In this document: positions 35,065 through 46,100 of the stretch, one piece after another
How the letters are laid out: each line of letters opens with the position of its first letter
Numbering within the stretch: the first letter of the stretch is position 1
The notes under the pieces: generated by a model
Database searches by the model: none
What the model was told of the DNA's origin: nothing
Seen by the model: the letters and a program-made list of their open reading frames with translations, nothing else
Translations under genes and position numbers: made by a program
Assembly (NCBI GenBank): GCA_037178675.1
Contig: JAYMGJ010000278.1
Location: forward strand, 1-61,978
From: Scleroderma bovista
Lineage: Eukaryota > Basidiomycota > Agaricomycetes > Boletales > Sclerodermataceae
Reading direction: 5' to 3'
DNA length: 61,978 nucleotides

Positions 35065-36518
35065 TCATACTCCCTTCATATATTTCGTACTCCTCCACGT
35101 GAGAGAAATGGTACGGTTCCCATTCTTGAGTCCTTCACCAGTTAACAGTGTTACCACCACATGGCAGTCTCGATCACATACCGTCATTTGCAGTACAAAT
35201 ATTCCGATCACAACCACGGCCACCAAATGTGTGACAGCTTGCAGAATCGCCCACAAAATGTATAAAGCGGTAGGTCCCTCTTTTGTTCCTTGACGCCTGG
35301 TTGATACTTTCTTCCACATAGAAATGGTGATATTGTTTTCGTTGCTCGACGTTGCTGCCACAATGAGATGAACATCACCGGCGTCATGGGTCTTCATATG
35401 TGTGTCAGTTGTTGCCAATGGTAAAATGGCTTGTCTCACAGTCACGGTTTGGACTCGTCCGACGGAAGAGTGTCGCAATGTTTGAACTCGCTCACTGGTA
35501 GCTTTATCGAACACGTGGATGAACCCATCGTCGCTTCCGCCTATAACCATTGTCCCCCCCTCTCCAAGTGCAACTTGTTTTGGGTATGTCTTCTTTGGAT
35601 TTGTGTCGTATGTTCTAATACATACGGCGTCGTCCATTCTGTGGAGACTGAATCCGTTAACGGCATTATCGATGACAAAACAGCTGCGCCCTGGATCTAC
35701 AGCGGTGCTTCCGCTGCGGTCACTTCGTAAGAATTACTTACAAAATTGTATCCAATACTTACATCATTCTGCCAGTGGTCTTTGTTGCAAGAACTACTCT
35801 GTCCTTCCCGCGAAGTGTGTGTCTTAAATCTCAGTTAGTCGTTACAATTGACCACTGGTGATTTCTTACATTTCTCCGTCAAACATCCCGAAGACCAGGA
35901 TATCAGCCCCTTGGAAGTACACAGCCCGTGGAACAGTGGTTGGCAATTCCACGCTGAAGACAGTGCACAAGGTACACTTGGCGTCTACTGACCAGACTTG
36001 AACTCGTTTATCCCGAGTTCCAGTAATAAGCCGATGGCCCATTGTGCTCATACCCATGATTTCATGCCCTGCCCCCACCCTTTGCGCCAGCGTTTCTTCG
36101 AATTCAGTCATCGTCATGGTAGAGCATTGCTTCCAAAGTAAAATGTACCCCAGTCCTGTCCCACAGCAAAGTATCTCATTGCTATCGCCATCACGGGTCA
36201 TCCACACGGCGCAAGTAATGGGATCTCGAGCATTTCGTGTCTGGCTAGGTTTGCGAAGTTCCATCTTGTTTTGTAAGTCCCATAATCGTAATCCATCGAA
36301 ACCTGTGAATCTTCAGTATTTGCTAGGCCGTAGGATGACTGCTTACCTCCACTTGCAAGAAGACCACCAGAGTCCGAAATGGCCAAGCATAATATGGCGT
36401 CTTGGTGAGCGGAAAAGCGACCTGCCAAACTGTACTTGTTCGCTGACTTGAAGGGTGATAAGTTCATGCTAAGGCCAATGTTCCTCCTGTCCTGCCCGCT
36501 CCACCATTTATCTATCAT
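35065..36518 (-). CDS. WD40-repeat protein with C-terminal membrane segment
   Basis: Exon 1 is 36518-36347, the first intron 36303-36346, and exon 2 runs to about 35874. One or two short exons follow, and a last exon ends at 35065. WD40-like blades are visible: FSAHQDAILCLAISDSGG, ITCAVWMTRDGDSNEILC, RLITGTRDKRVQVWSVD and MVIGGSDDGFIHVFD. Near the C-terminus a hydrophobic stretch of about 25 residues (LWAILQAVTHLVAVVVIGIF) suggests a membrane anchor. WD40 proteins with this tail occur as multicopy families in Agaricomycetes, to my recollection. I could not make the exon 2/exon 3 junction keep the expected frame with simple splice sites, so a small indel or an unseen exon is possible there. 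Confidence 0.68.
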
Positions 36519-37250
36519 GGGTAGCTAGGATACACTTTTGTTGTCCTGTAATCGTACTCCATCCTTCATCATTGCTGTGCGCCTTGTGTTAACATTTTTT
36601 CGCTTTCATGCATTCTGTCGCTTGTTATATTTCTTGTTGTGCGTTGTGATCGTTTTTAGCTTTCATTTCATCGGTGATAAGCGGTGTTTGGATACTATGG
36701 GTGGCTATGGTTGCAAGGCGAGTATTAAATTGCGCATTGTTAACATTTTCATTGAGATACTGATGGTAGGTATGGTGAACAATCGTGGGTAAGCTCTAAA
36801 TTGCATTGCACATTCTGATGCACCACTTACTAACTTTGGTGACAGTTATTATCACCCGGTGATTGAACAATGGTGGGTAAGCTCTAATTATGGTTGCGAG
36901 GTGAATATTAAGCTTTATTAAGCTTTAATTGCACCACTTATCACTTACCAACTTTGGTGACAGTTATTATCGTACGGTGATTTACTAGGGGGCACCGGTA
37001 GTGAACGAGACCCAGCCATTCAGGTGTATGGCCTCAGGCGGCGACGATAAGTTCCCAATGTTATTGTCTTTGCAGGGGTTCTGGTGAGTGATCCGTGATC
37101 CGCATATTCGCCTTACCTCGTAGGGCCTTTTTGTCGCCCGGTGATTTTTTGGGTGAATCTGATTGTCGGTTGAGACTGGTTAGTGATCCGCACATTTGCC
37201 TTACCTTTATAATACGATGCCTTATCCTCCACCATGCACCCAGGACCACC
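36519..37250. other. Intergenic region with a tandem duplication and promoter-like end
   Basis: Contains a two-copy tandem repeat near 36771-36981 and a second pair of related segments, TGATCCGCATATTCGCCTTACC near 37087 and TGATCCGCACATTTGCCTTACC near 37182. TTTATAATAC at 37206-37215 is a reasonable TATA element for the gene starting at 37251. A six-codon upstream ORF begins at ATG 37234. Confidence 0.55.
36771..36981. repeat. Two-copy tandem repeat, about 90-120 bp
   Basis: Both copies share GGTGGGTAAGCTCTAA-like and GCACCACTTA words and end TTTGGTGACAGTTATTATC. Copy 1 is about 36771-36862 and copy 2 about 36862-36981. Confidence 0.8.
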
Positions 37251-38272
37251 ATGAGACAAGATTCCAACTCTCTGCGTGAAAAACGATCATGTACGCGATT
37301 TCGACCATATCAGGCTCCATTGGGTGATAAATCATCGACCGAGTCAATGTCTTCCACCCCGACCCGCCTCACCCGCAGCAAGGCGATGACTTGGGACAGC
37401 CCAAGCCGAACGAGTGAGGTATGTATGTCAGTACTGTTCTAGATGCTTGCTATAACATCATTAAAGGACTCGAGCTTCCACACTGCTATATCCCCCTCTG
37501 TTCACGTCCAATCCATGGGTATGATTTGTCTGTCTACTGGCTTCTCTTACTGATAACATAACTTAGACGGGAATGGTACGACAAAGTCTACCTCTAACAC
37601 TTCATCCACCACTTCGGCAAATAAAGCTTCTTTTAGCCGCACTCATCTCACTCGTCAAAATGCGGTGGTGTGGGATCACCACTCAGGCGAGATGAGCAAG
37701 GTACGCAAGCCAGAATTTTTTGAAATGTATGTTGCCTAACCAGATATAGGATCCAAGTTTCCTTACGGCTGTTGATCGCCCCCCTGTACATTCAATTCGC
37801 GATGGCCATGGCCATCCTGCAGGGCTTCTGGGCCTCGATGGTACCCCCAACAGTCCTTCTGGTCCCACTCCACCTGGACATCCACCCTTGAATCCTTGTA
37901 TTCCCCCTGGGTTGAAGCAGAGCATCCAAAATGCAATTCACCACAATTTACAAAAGTATGCTTGTCGGTTGGATGCTAGTCTCTCCAATCAGATAGAATT
38001 TGGTTTATCTGAGGCCTTTGACTTCACCCTGAATGTCATAGAGCGATCTTTCATAGATCAGGCAAGTCCTTGCTTGGATACTTAATGCTGCTGGCCAACT
38101 CCAACACAGCGAACCCCCCCTGAGATGTCAACAGCTGTGAAGTCTCGATTGTATGCGGAACAGACCGGTACTTGCCACCCCATCCCAAGGAAGAACAAAA
38201 CTAACATTCCGAGCAGATCGACCTATCAAACTCATGCCTGGCGCATGGGAACAGTCTGTCTCCCAATCGTAA
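37251..38272 (+). CDS. Hypothetical protein with a duplicated exon pair, 259 aa
   Basis: Exons 37251-37418, 37467-37518, 37567-37700, 37750-38061, 38110-38167 and 38217-38272 sum to 260 codons including the stop. The intron after exon 4 uses a GC donor (CAG|GCAAGT). The end of exon 1 and exon 2 (TRLTRSKAMTWD, then DSSFHTAI) repeat as the end of exon 3 and start of exon 4 (THLTRQNAVVWD, then DPSFLTAV), so an exon-intron-exon block was duplicated. The rest is a Pro/Gly-rich linker and an amphipathic C-terminal part (SIQNAIHHNLQKYACRLDAS). Function is not recognised. Support is the consistent splice model and the internal repeat. Confidence 0.6.
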
Positions 38273-38551
38273 TATAGTTTTCTTACCAAAGCCTGGACTA
38301 TATGTGGCGATATGACATAGGCTGGATTGTGTATGTGTATGACGTGTGTATGGGCTGGACTGTGTATGACATGTGTATGATACAAATAAGCTAGGCTGTG
38401 TATACGTGCGGGCGTTGTATGATGTAAAATACCTGTAAAATGCCTGCAAGGACATGATTACCGATGCATGCAGCTGGCACGAGCATATAGCCAACGACCA
38501 TTATAAGACTGCATCGTACAGGCGAGAGCCCTCGCCTCACCATCACTAAAT
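38273..38551. repeat. TG-rich degenerate repeat
   Basis: From about 38318 to 38410 words such as GGCTGGACTGTGTATG and TGTGTATGA recur with variations. No gene is seen. Confidence 0.65.
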
Positions 38552-38996
38552 ATGAACGTCCTCACTGTAAGTGCTGGTACATATAATGTTTGAACTCTGC
38601 TCATCCCCAAGAACCTAGGCCGGTACTCGTGTTTTTTTTTGGGATGGTTTCGGTACTATCAAGTATGGTGAAATAAAGGCGACTGAACACCTCGGTGTCA
38701 GTCTTTTCATCCTTATGTGTTACCTTCCCTCATTGCTTTTAGGGAATTCTATTAGTTGGAATCGCCGTTGATAAAAAGAATGACGACAATAACTCAATCG
38801 AGATGGAGGATGACCCCGCCGACAACGACGAAGGGCACCTTGTCTTCCTTCCGTAAGTACTCTTGAGATCTTCGGGTCTGAGATAAATTCAGTTGATTTT
38901 GATTTAGTTGTTCCTGTGTTAGTCGTATCAACCCGATTATTTTACCCAGTGTAGACACAGAGCTTCCTGCCGAACTGCAGTCCCTGACATTGTAAT
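38552..38996 (+). CDS. Very small spliced gene, 56 aa
   Basis: Exons 38552-38566, 38743-38852 and 38951-38996 total 171 nt and give a clean frame. The product begins with a short hydrophobic stretch (MNVLTGILLVGIAV), then a strongly acidic segment (MEDDPADNDEG), ending ELPAELQSLTL. It could be secreted, membrane-attached or simply a gene fragment. Support is three consistent exons with GT-AG borders. It is too broken up to show as a long ORF. Confidence 0.35.
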
Positions 38997-39208
38997 TCAC
39001 TTGTTGCCAAGTAGCGTCTTTGTCTTTCTCTTTGTAAATTACCTCACCAACTTATTGTACGCCACATAGTGTGTTAGCTCACCTGATGGTCCCACGGTTA
39101 TAAGCTTTGCAAATTTCAACCTAACAAATGCTTGCAGCCGTACACGGCCCAATTGTTACCAGGGTTTATAAATTGCAGCTTCGTCACTAACATCTCAAGC
39201 TTACGACT
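38997..39208. other. Short intergenic stretch
   Basis: No feature is seen apart from TATAAATTGC near 39168, about 40 bp before the next start, in a suitable TATA position. Confidence 0.4.
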
Positions 39209-39728
39209 ATGCAACGAAGAAGAAAGGTGAGTCGCCCATAATCTGGGTCAACACAAGCTTAACGACAATATAGATTACCCTCAAGTTGCACAGGGAGAAC
39301 ATGGGGAAAAAGTTTACAACGGTACTAAGTCATCCGTAGTCAGGGTCAAGCTTATTGATATCATAGATTACTTCCAAGCTGGACAGGGAGGACAGGGAGA
39401 AGCACCGTGTTGATGTAGGTGCTTGACACGATATGAACTACAGAAGTTTAATGATATCATAGATTACCCCCAAGTCGCACAAGGAGGACAGGAAGAAGCA
39501 ATGTGTCGATGTAGGTGCCTTGTCACATACAAACTACTAAGCTTATCGTGGATACCATAGGCTCTTGTCCGATTCACCGTCGGAGCATTAGTTATGTTTG
39601 CCCTTGCAGCTTCAATTGACATCGCACGCCGATTTCTCCCATCCGACTCTATGCTAGGTATCACAATCATCATCTTTTCTGGGTCCCTAATGTTTGCCAT
39701 TTTGCATACTATGGGGGAAAATGAATGA
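39209..39728 (+). CDS. Small membrane protein with three duplicated mini-exons, 109 aa
   Basis: Exons 39209-39226, 39274-39321, 39367-39414, 39463-39510 and 39561-39728 are all phase 0 and total 330 nt. Exons 2, 3 and 4 are each exactly 48 bp, each starts ATTAC and encodes a 16-residue basic unit (ITLKLHREN, ITSKLDRED, ITPKSHKED). The last exon encodes two hydrophobic helices (FTVGALVMFALAASI and GITIIIFSGSLMFAIL) separated by a short charged loop, then an acidic end. The likely product is a two-helix membrane protein with a basic cytosolic tail. No family is recognised. The regular exon sizes and shared intron ends make chance unlikely. Confidence 0.6.
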
Positions 39729-39872
39729 GCATAGGAACATATCTTCATTAGTTGAGACTACGTCCATAGTTCGTAAACCAAATGCACAAAAGAAAACTAC
39801 AACGGGCATAGGCCAACCTCGCCCTGTCGTACGGCTAGCCCGGGTTCAACTCTGCTCAACGTCGAGTGTGTC

Positions 39873-41975
39873 ATGACTTCGGAGACACCGCGTCAGATGG
39901 ATGAATACGTTGTTGTCGACCACATGGACGAACATATTTTCCCCGCTCCAAATGCCAATGTCGAGTTCCCTGCCCAGTTGCCCTCGATGCCCCTGGGTGG
40001 CTTCCCTCGTACCTTCTCCCCTACAAGTATAAAGGCTTCTCGTATGTCGAGTCGTGCTGGTATGGCTTCGATGGAGTCCTTGCCGGAGGGCCACGGAGTT
40101 TACCAACCTGTCCTTCAGTATGAGGAAAGGGGTATCTCCGCTGCCTTTGGGGAGGAAGTCAAGATCGTCGAGGTCGAGGTCATCAAGTATATCAAACAAC
40201 CGAGACCTGAAGTCAAGGAAATGTGCATCCAGACAGACGAGCCAGTACCTACTACACCCCCCAGCACTTCGATCCCCATTCCCCCTTCTGGTCAGGCAGA
40301 CACGTCGACCTCATCTGTTCCTCCCGTTCCTACCTCTCCGATGGGACTGTTCAGAGTGAGTTCGACGGGTGGAAAATTCCAGTTCGCCCCCGCCAGCTCG
40401 CCACCACCCTCTTCACCCATGTCAGGAGGGACCCCCCGGGATTCTACGGCAACTTTTCGTGTCATTCGACCACTCCCCTCACAGTCACAGTCTAATCGCC
40501 GCCAGTCTATCGAATTGTCTATCACCGATGAAGCAGCACGTTGCCAGCGCACGACTTCGGCTGTACCATCTGTTGTAGACAAGACACGTTCACCCATGAT
40601 GGTGCTGCCGCCGCCACCGTGTCTGCCTCCGCCTTCTTTCATCCCGGAGAGAAGGGGGGCAACCATGTCATCAGCTTCGGACGTGCCGCCACGCCCATCA
40701 TCGCCCCCTCCACGAGAACTAATCCACCGCGCAACAACACCCATTGGTGCCATGCTTTCTGTGCACCCCAGAGGAACCTACAGTCCAAGACAGCACGGAT
40801 CAAGTATGCCCCCGCTGTCAAATCTGCGCCAGCCACCCTCGACAAGCAGTTTCCGATCTGCAGCGAATGCAGCTGCACACGCTCAGAACTCTCAAGCGCC
40901 GTCAGGCCTGCCTTCCTGGAGTGTGCGGGAGCATGAACGCAGGAAACTCTCAAGTACATCCCTTGCATCAGATTGTAGTGCCTTATCTCCGCGGTCGTCC
41001 ATGTCGTCGGACCACAGCGTCTTCATGAACTGTCGCACAACACCAAATGCAACTGGCAAAGCCATAGAGCAACCTATTCATGCCATCACGCAGATTATGA
41101 TAGGGGAGTGGTTGTACAAGTATACTCGTCGTACGATTCGCAAAGGATACAGAGAGAAACGGCACCAGCGGTTTTTCTGGGTACATCCATATACCAAGAA
41201 CCTTTACTGGAGTTCTGCAGATCCAGGTTCAAACAACGTATCAGGGTCTAGTTCCAAGTGTGGTAAGTAAACACAATTAATTCTACTGTATTTGCCGAGT
41301 CATCTTTTGCCCTCGTGTAGCATATATCGAGGGCATCCGTGCTGTCTTAGATCCCAACCCCATGCCGCCCAATTTGTACCAGTATAGCATCGTGATTTCG
41401 ACAACGCATCGAGAGATGAAGATCACCGCACCAACCAAGGAGCGACACGAGATCTGGCTCAATGTAAGTAATGCACGAGACTGGTTTTGAGACCTAGTAA
41501 ACCACCTTTTTAGGCTCTTAAATACCTGCTTTCTCGTCCGAATCCGCTTGGAGCTCCGGGCGAAGCACCGGGCTTAAGCAGCCCTATGTCCCTTGCTGCG
41601 GAATTCACGGACGATGACCATCGCCACCTGGATTCGAGCCCACAAAGCCAGCGCAGTAGGAGGAGCAGTCACAATGGTGGTGCATTCAGCACAACTCCCA
41701 AGGGGAAGCGGAGTTGCTCACAGCTTTCTGTTAGAGGGTCAGCTGGCAAGCGTTCTGGTACACCTGCGGCAGGATATCTGCGTCGGGCTGCTCCTGAAAG
41801 CCCATACAGCCCGACCCGGTCGTTCGAGCATGTGGGAGGCAACAACCACGAGGATGCGGAGCTAGACTTCGAGTTACATGGAGAATCCAAATCGGATGAG
41901 GGATACGAAGGTTTAGAGAACATACGCGCTTGCTGCAATGGGCGAGGACCAATAGTGGACTTCCCAACCATCTGA
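39873..41975 (+). CDS. C-terminal part of a Num1/Mcp5-type cortical PH-domain protein, 664 aa
   Basis: Exons 39873-41262, 41321-41463 and 41514-41975 total 1995 nt, with no stop. The first 400 residues are low-complexity, Pro/Ser-rich. The PH domain follows at about residues 405-535 (IGEWLYKYTRR, RFFWVHPYTKNLYWSS, AYIEGIRAVLDPN, MKITAPTKERHEIWLNALKYLL). This matches the Mcp5/Num1/ApsA PH domain, which anchors dynein and nuclei or mitochondria at the plasma membrane through PI(4,5)P2. Full-length fungal homologues have a long N-terminal coiled-coil region. It is absent here, so this is either a truncated duplicate or a gene whose 5' part was lost. Codon use and CpG content look normal. Confidence 0.75.
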
Positions 41976-43104
41976 ACCTACAGCTTGCATATAGCGCTGA
42001 TTTCTGCATTCTTTTTTTCTTTCATACCCGCGATTTCATTCGGCTTACCTACGACTCTCTACGGACACCTAACACTCCTTGACAATTTTTCCTCTATTAC
42101 ATGGACCCATTAGCATCATAACTTCATTCTTATTTCCTTGTGTATATGCATTTCCCTTTTCTGTTGCTAGTTCCCAGTTAGTGGAATTTGGTCTCCCATG
42201 CACGTGACTGTGAGTACGTTTCAGTTTATAAGCATTTCAAGCTCCGCTTTCCTTTTCTTTTCCTCCTTCACTTCCCCGTACAGTAGTTTTGTGTAGTAGT
42301 GGTAATGGATAATAGGGATAATGAATAGCGCGATAATGAACAGTGCTGTTAGAATACTGGAAGTCCATGCTGAACAGCGCAGTGCTGTGCACCTTCCAGC
42401 CTGAGTCACTACAACACTAATGGTCTCTAGACGTCTTATTCGTACAACGCTTTCCACTAACGGCAATCACAATAACGGTACGTGCGTTAGTCAATGTCTG
42501 CTGCTATGACTCAATCAATTAATCAAGGCGCCCTCTCCGACCATCATATGTGTTGTATTTGTTGTGCGGTGAGTGGCCATTGCTTGATCCCTATTCGGTT
42601 TCCGACGATATGCCTCCCTCGCACCCCATATTCAAATGATGCAAATGCGAGGAATGTATTCACAAAAATCCCGATGGGATCTCCATGGATTCGCGGCTCA
42701 TTCTCGCCCACCTGATTCTCTATCCAGATTTACGTTGTCGCCATGATGCCATTGGGTCCGCCTTGTTTGTTTGTGTATTATTTCTTTTGCAGCGCTAACA
42801 CCCTTATTCTCCATCCAGATTTAGATCGCCATTAAGTCTCGATGTCGTCAGATGTCGTTCTTGTTCAGGCGTGTATCTGTATCTGTCACAGTGCTAATGC
42901 CTTTATTCACTGTTGTTCTCTATCTAGAATACCCTTGTATTCGCCTCTGAATATGAGAGATCCATTTGTTGAGTGCGTGCGTTTTTCTTATAAATACACT
43001 ATGATCACTCATCTCACTTGCAAAGCCCATCCTACCTGTCCTCTGGTGTGTTCGTCTTCATTAACCATAGCTGCTGCCAAATTGATTTAAAACCAAGATT
43101 ACAC
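41976..43104. other. Intergenic region with a palindrome-arm relative
   Basis: Holds the arm-like repeat at 42195-42290. CTTATAAATACAC near 42988 is a likely TATA element about 115 bp upstream of the CACTA-type transposase start. TATTCTC(C/T)ATC(C/T)AGATTTA words recur near 42720 and 42807. No gene is recognised. Confidence 0.5.
42195..42290 (+). repeat. Single-arm relative of the 28-kb palindrome
   Basis: CACGTGACTGTGAGTACGTT, CAGTTTATAAGCATTTCAAG and a following TTTTCTTTTC tract correspond in order to the right arm of the palindrome (28191-28260). Similarity fades after about 90 bp. One difference is GTACGTTT here versus GTACATTT there, a CpG change. Confidence 0.7.
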
Positions 43105-46100
43105 ATGCCTGCTGCTCGTGCTGTTTTCAAACGGTGCAAATGTGAAGAGTGTCTTGAAAGAGATGTTGATGGCGTCTTGATGGATACACGGCTCATGCCT
43201 GTACATGTGAACAGGGTTCAAGAAGAGCGCTCAAGGCACAAAGGTTTTGCTAGCGATGACCTTGCTGGTCACCTCTTTGGCCTTACCCTTACAGACGACG
43301 GACCTAACCAGAGGGCTGGTGCCGACAAGCTATGGAAATCGCGTGCTGATTACCAGGAAAATGGACCCAGCAATGACCTTATAGCTGGCGCACTTACTAC
43401 TCTTCCCCTGTCCGACATCACTCACAGCCTCGGCCGTCTCCAGTTGTATGATCCCCACCCAGCACAACCATCGACTTTAGGCAACGTCGGAGAATGCTCC
43501 ACCGCTAAGTTGTCTAGCAGACAACCAGCCAATGTGCCCAAACCTTGCTCAGCGCACTCATCGACTCTGGCCGATATCGCAGATTGCCCTACTATGGAGT
43601 TGTCCAGCAGGAGTAATGTACCTCAAAGTCAGTCCAGCAGGTCCCATCTACCCCCTGATCCTCACTCATTGCATTCGTCGTCCCCAGGTGGTGTCAGAGA
43701 ATACCCTGCTGCGGAGTCACCCAGTTTACCAGCTGCTGTAGCTGGGTGTAGAGTTCCAACGAAGGACCGTCATACAGCCAAGGCACTTGAGATACTGTCT
43801 AACATAGAGGCTCGGACCCAGCGGTGTTTTCGTCTTTTGTTGGACGGGTCTAATGAGCAGGCGCTTCCTGTCGTCAGAAAAGAGCTTGGGGTGCTGCGCC
43901 GTGCTGCGGAGGATGTCAGGCGTAACACTGACGTTGTGAAGTCTCGCAAGGATGAGATCATTGCTACCCTAGAAAGGCTTGAAGTCGAGCTGAGGTTGCA
44001 TGAGCCTCCAGAGGACTCATTGAAGGATCCAGTCTTCTTCGAAACTGGTGAGTTTTGTATGTGTTGATCTCAAATATGATGCTGATGATATCTGACTTAG
44101 ATGATCGTCACTGCCCATCAGTTGAGCGGATGGCCATAATTGCGCAGGTTGCAACCCTTCTTGGCGTCGTGTGCAGTGTAATCATTGGTGTGAGCCAACG
44201 GGGTGGTGACTTTATCATGGGCACCCTTTCATTGCTGCTCTATATCTCATTTCAGTGCAGCGATGGGACACTCAGCCTCTCCCACGAGAATATGTTGAAG
44301 CAGATTCCATCGACTATCGAAAGCGCCCTCTCTAGGTTCAATCTCACTTCTAAGACGGTCCCGTATGCTGTGTGCAACTGTCATTGCACATATCGACCAA
44401 TCTACACTCCTGGATCTAGTACCCCTAGCTACCCCACTTATTGCACCAACCATCCGACACCTGAGAAGGAATGCAAAGAGGCCCTTTTGAATGCTTCACC
44501 CAATGGTGAACGTCGGCCAAAGAAGACGTACACTTACCATGACTTCAACGACTATCTCGCCAACTTGTTGGCAAGAAGGGACATCGAAACGTTGATGGAT
44601 CGGTCATGTGATGATCTCGTGGAGTCCCTTTCTTCACCACCACCCCGATTCATCAAGAACCCATTCGACGCTCAGTTTCTTCACACATTCAACGGCCCTG
44701 AACCTGGCAAACTTTTCGTTGACCGAGGCGATGAAGGACGCTATGCGTTTGCCCTACACGTTGACTTCTTCAACCCAGAGGGCATGACCCAGCGTGGAGC
44801 AAGCACGTCATCTGGGATCATTTCCATGGCATGTCTTAACTTACCCCTGGATGTCCGGTATAAACCTGAAAATATGTACCTTGCTGGTATAATCCCAGGA
44901 CCAAAACAGCCATCCTTGGAGAACCTCAACCACTATATCCGCCCCCTCATCACCGACCTTGTAGCATCATGGGAACGTGGTGTTCGATATTCGACCACCA
45001 CAAATCATCCGAATGGCCGTGTCACGCGTAGTGCTGTTGCCCTAGTGGTTTGTGACCTTCCAGCTGCTCGTCACCTTTCTGTGCTTGCTGGTGCCAGTAG
45101 TCATTTTTTTTGCAGTGCATGCAATTGTTATCACAAGTCTAATTATGGCCGTGTCGATTTTGAACACTGGGTACTTCGAGACAAGGACAAGCTGCGTTGC
45201 CAGGCAGAGCAATGGAGAGACGCCCTGACATCCGCAGAGCGCAAAAAGCTGTTCAAGCAGTATGGTCCGCTACTCCGAACTTTGGCGACTTCCGTATTGG
45301 GATCCAGCCCGTCAGCTCGTGATTGACTCTATGCATTGTCTCCTAGAAGGTCTCGTACAGCATCATACGCGAAACATACTTGGTCTCACCACAGAAGCTA
45401 TTTCGACCACCCGCTCAACCTCTTCTGCCTTCCATTACGATTTCGAGCCCCTAGACCCCGAGACAGCTGCCAGCCTCTCCATGACCACGAAGGAGGCAGG
45501 CCAAGTGTCAGCGATTCACACTCTCCTTGTTGCCCAGGTGCAGTGTGCAGAGAACGCTGACCAGGTTGCCGAATCCCTGGAGAAACTGCAAAGTTCCCTT
45601 CTTCATAAAAACATGGCGTCACTGCGTTACGTTTGTCAGTCACTGTGTTGCGTCCCTGAAAAGAGAACTAGGCTTTATAAGATTGATTATGCTAAGGTGC
45701 TTGTTCAATGGGTAGGCAATTGATTTATCCATGTATACTGTCACTGAAGTTATTATAGCGTGGTCAACAACCTCTGGTTGCTATGGACGAAGATGTTCGT
45801 GAGCCCAGCTCAAAGCAAGCCCTCGAGCAGATTCGAACTGTTATTCATGACATATCAGTACCGTCGTGGCTTGGGTCAGTACCCAAGAATTTTGGTGATG
45901 TTTCTGCAGGCACAATCAAAGCTGATGAGTGGCGGTCGCTCATTACTGTCTACATCCCCATAGCTCTTATCAGTCTTTGGGCAAATCCTGAGACCGAGTT
46001 CAAGCCTATTCTTGATCATACTATGTCCCTAGTTTCTGCTGTCTACCTTGCTTGTGCACAGACAATGACTCCTGAGCGGGCTTCTGCTTATCGCACAAAT

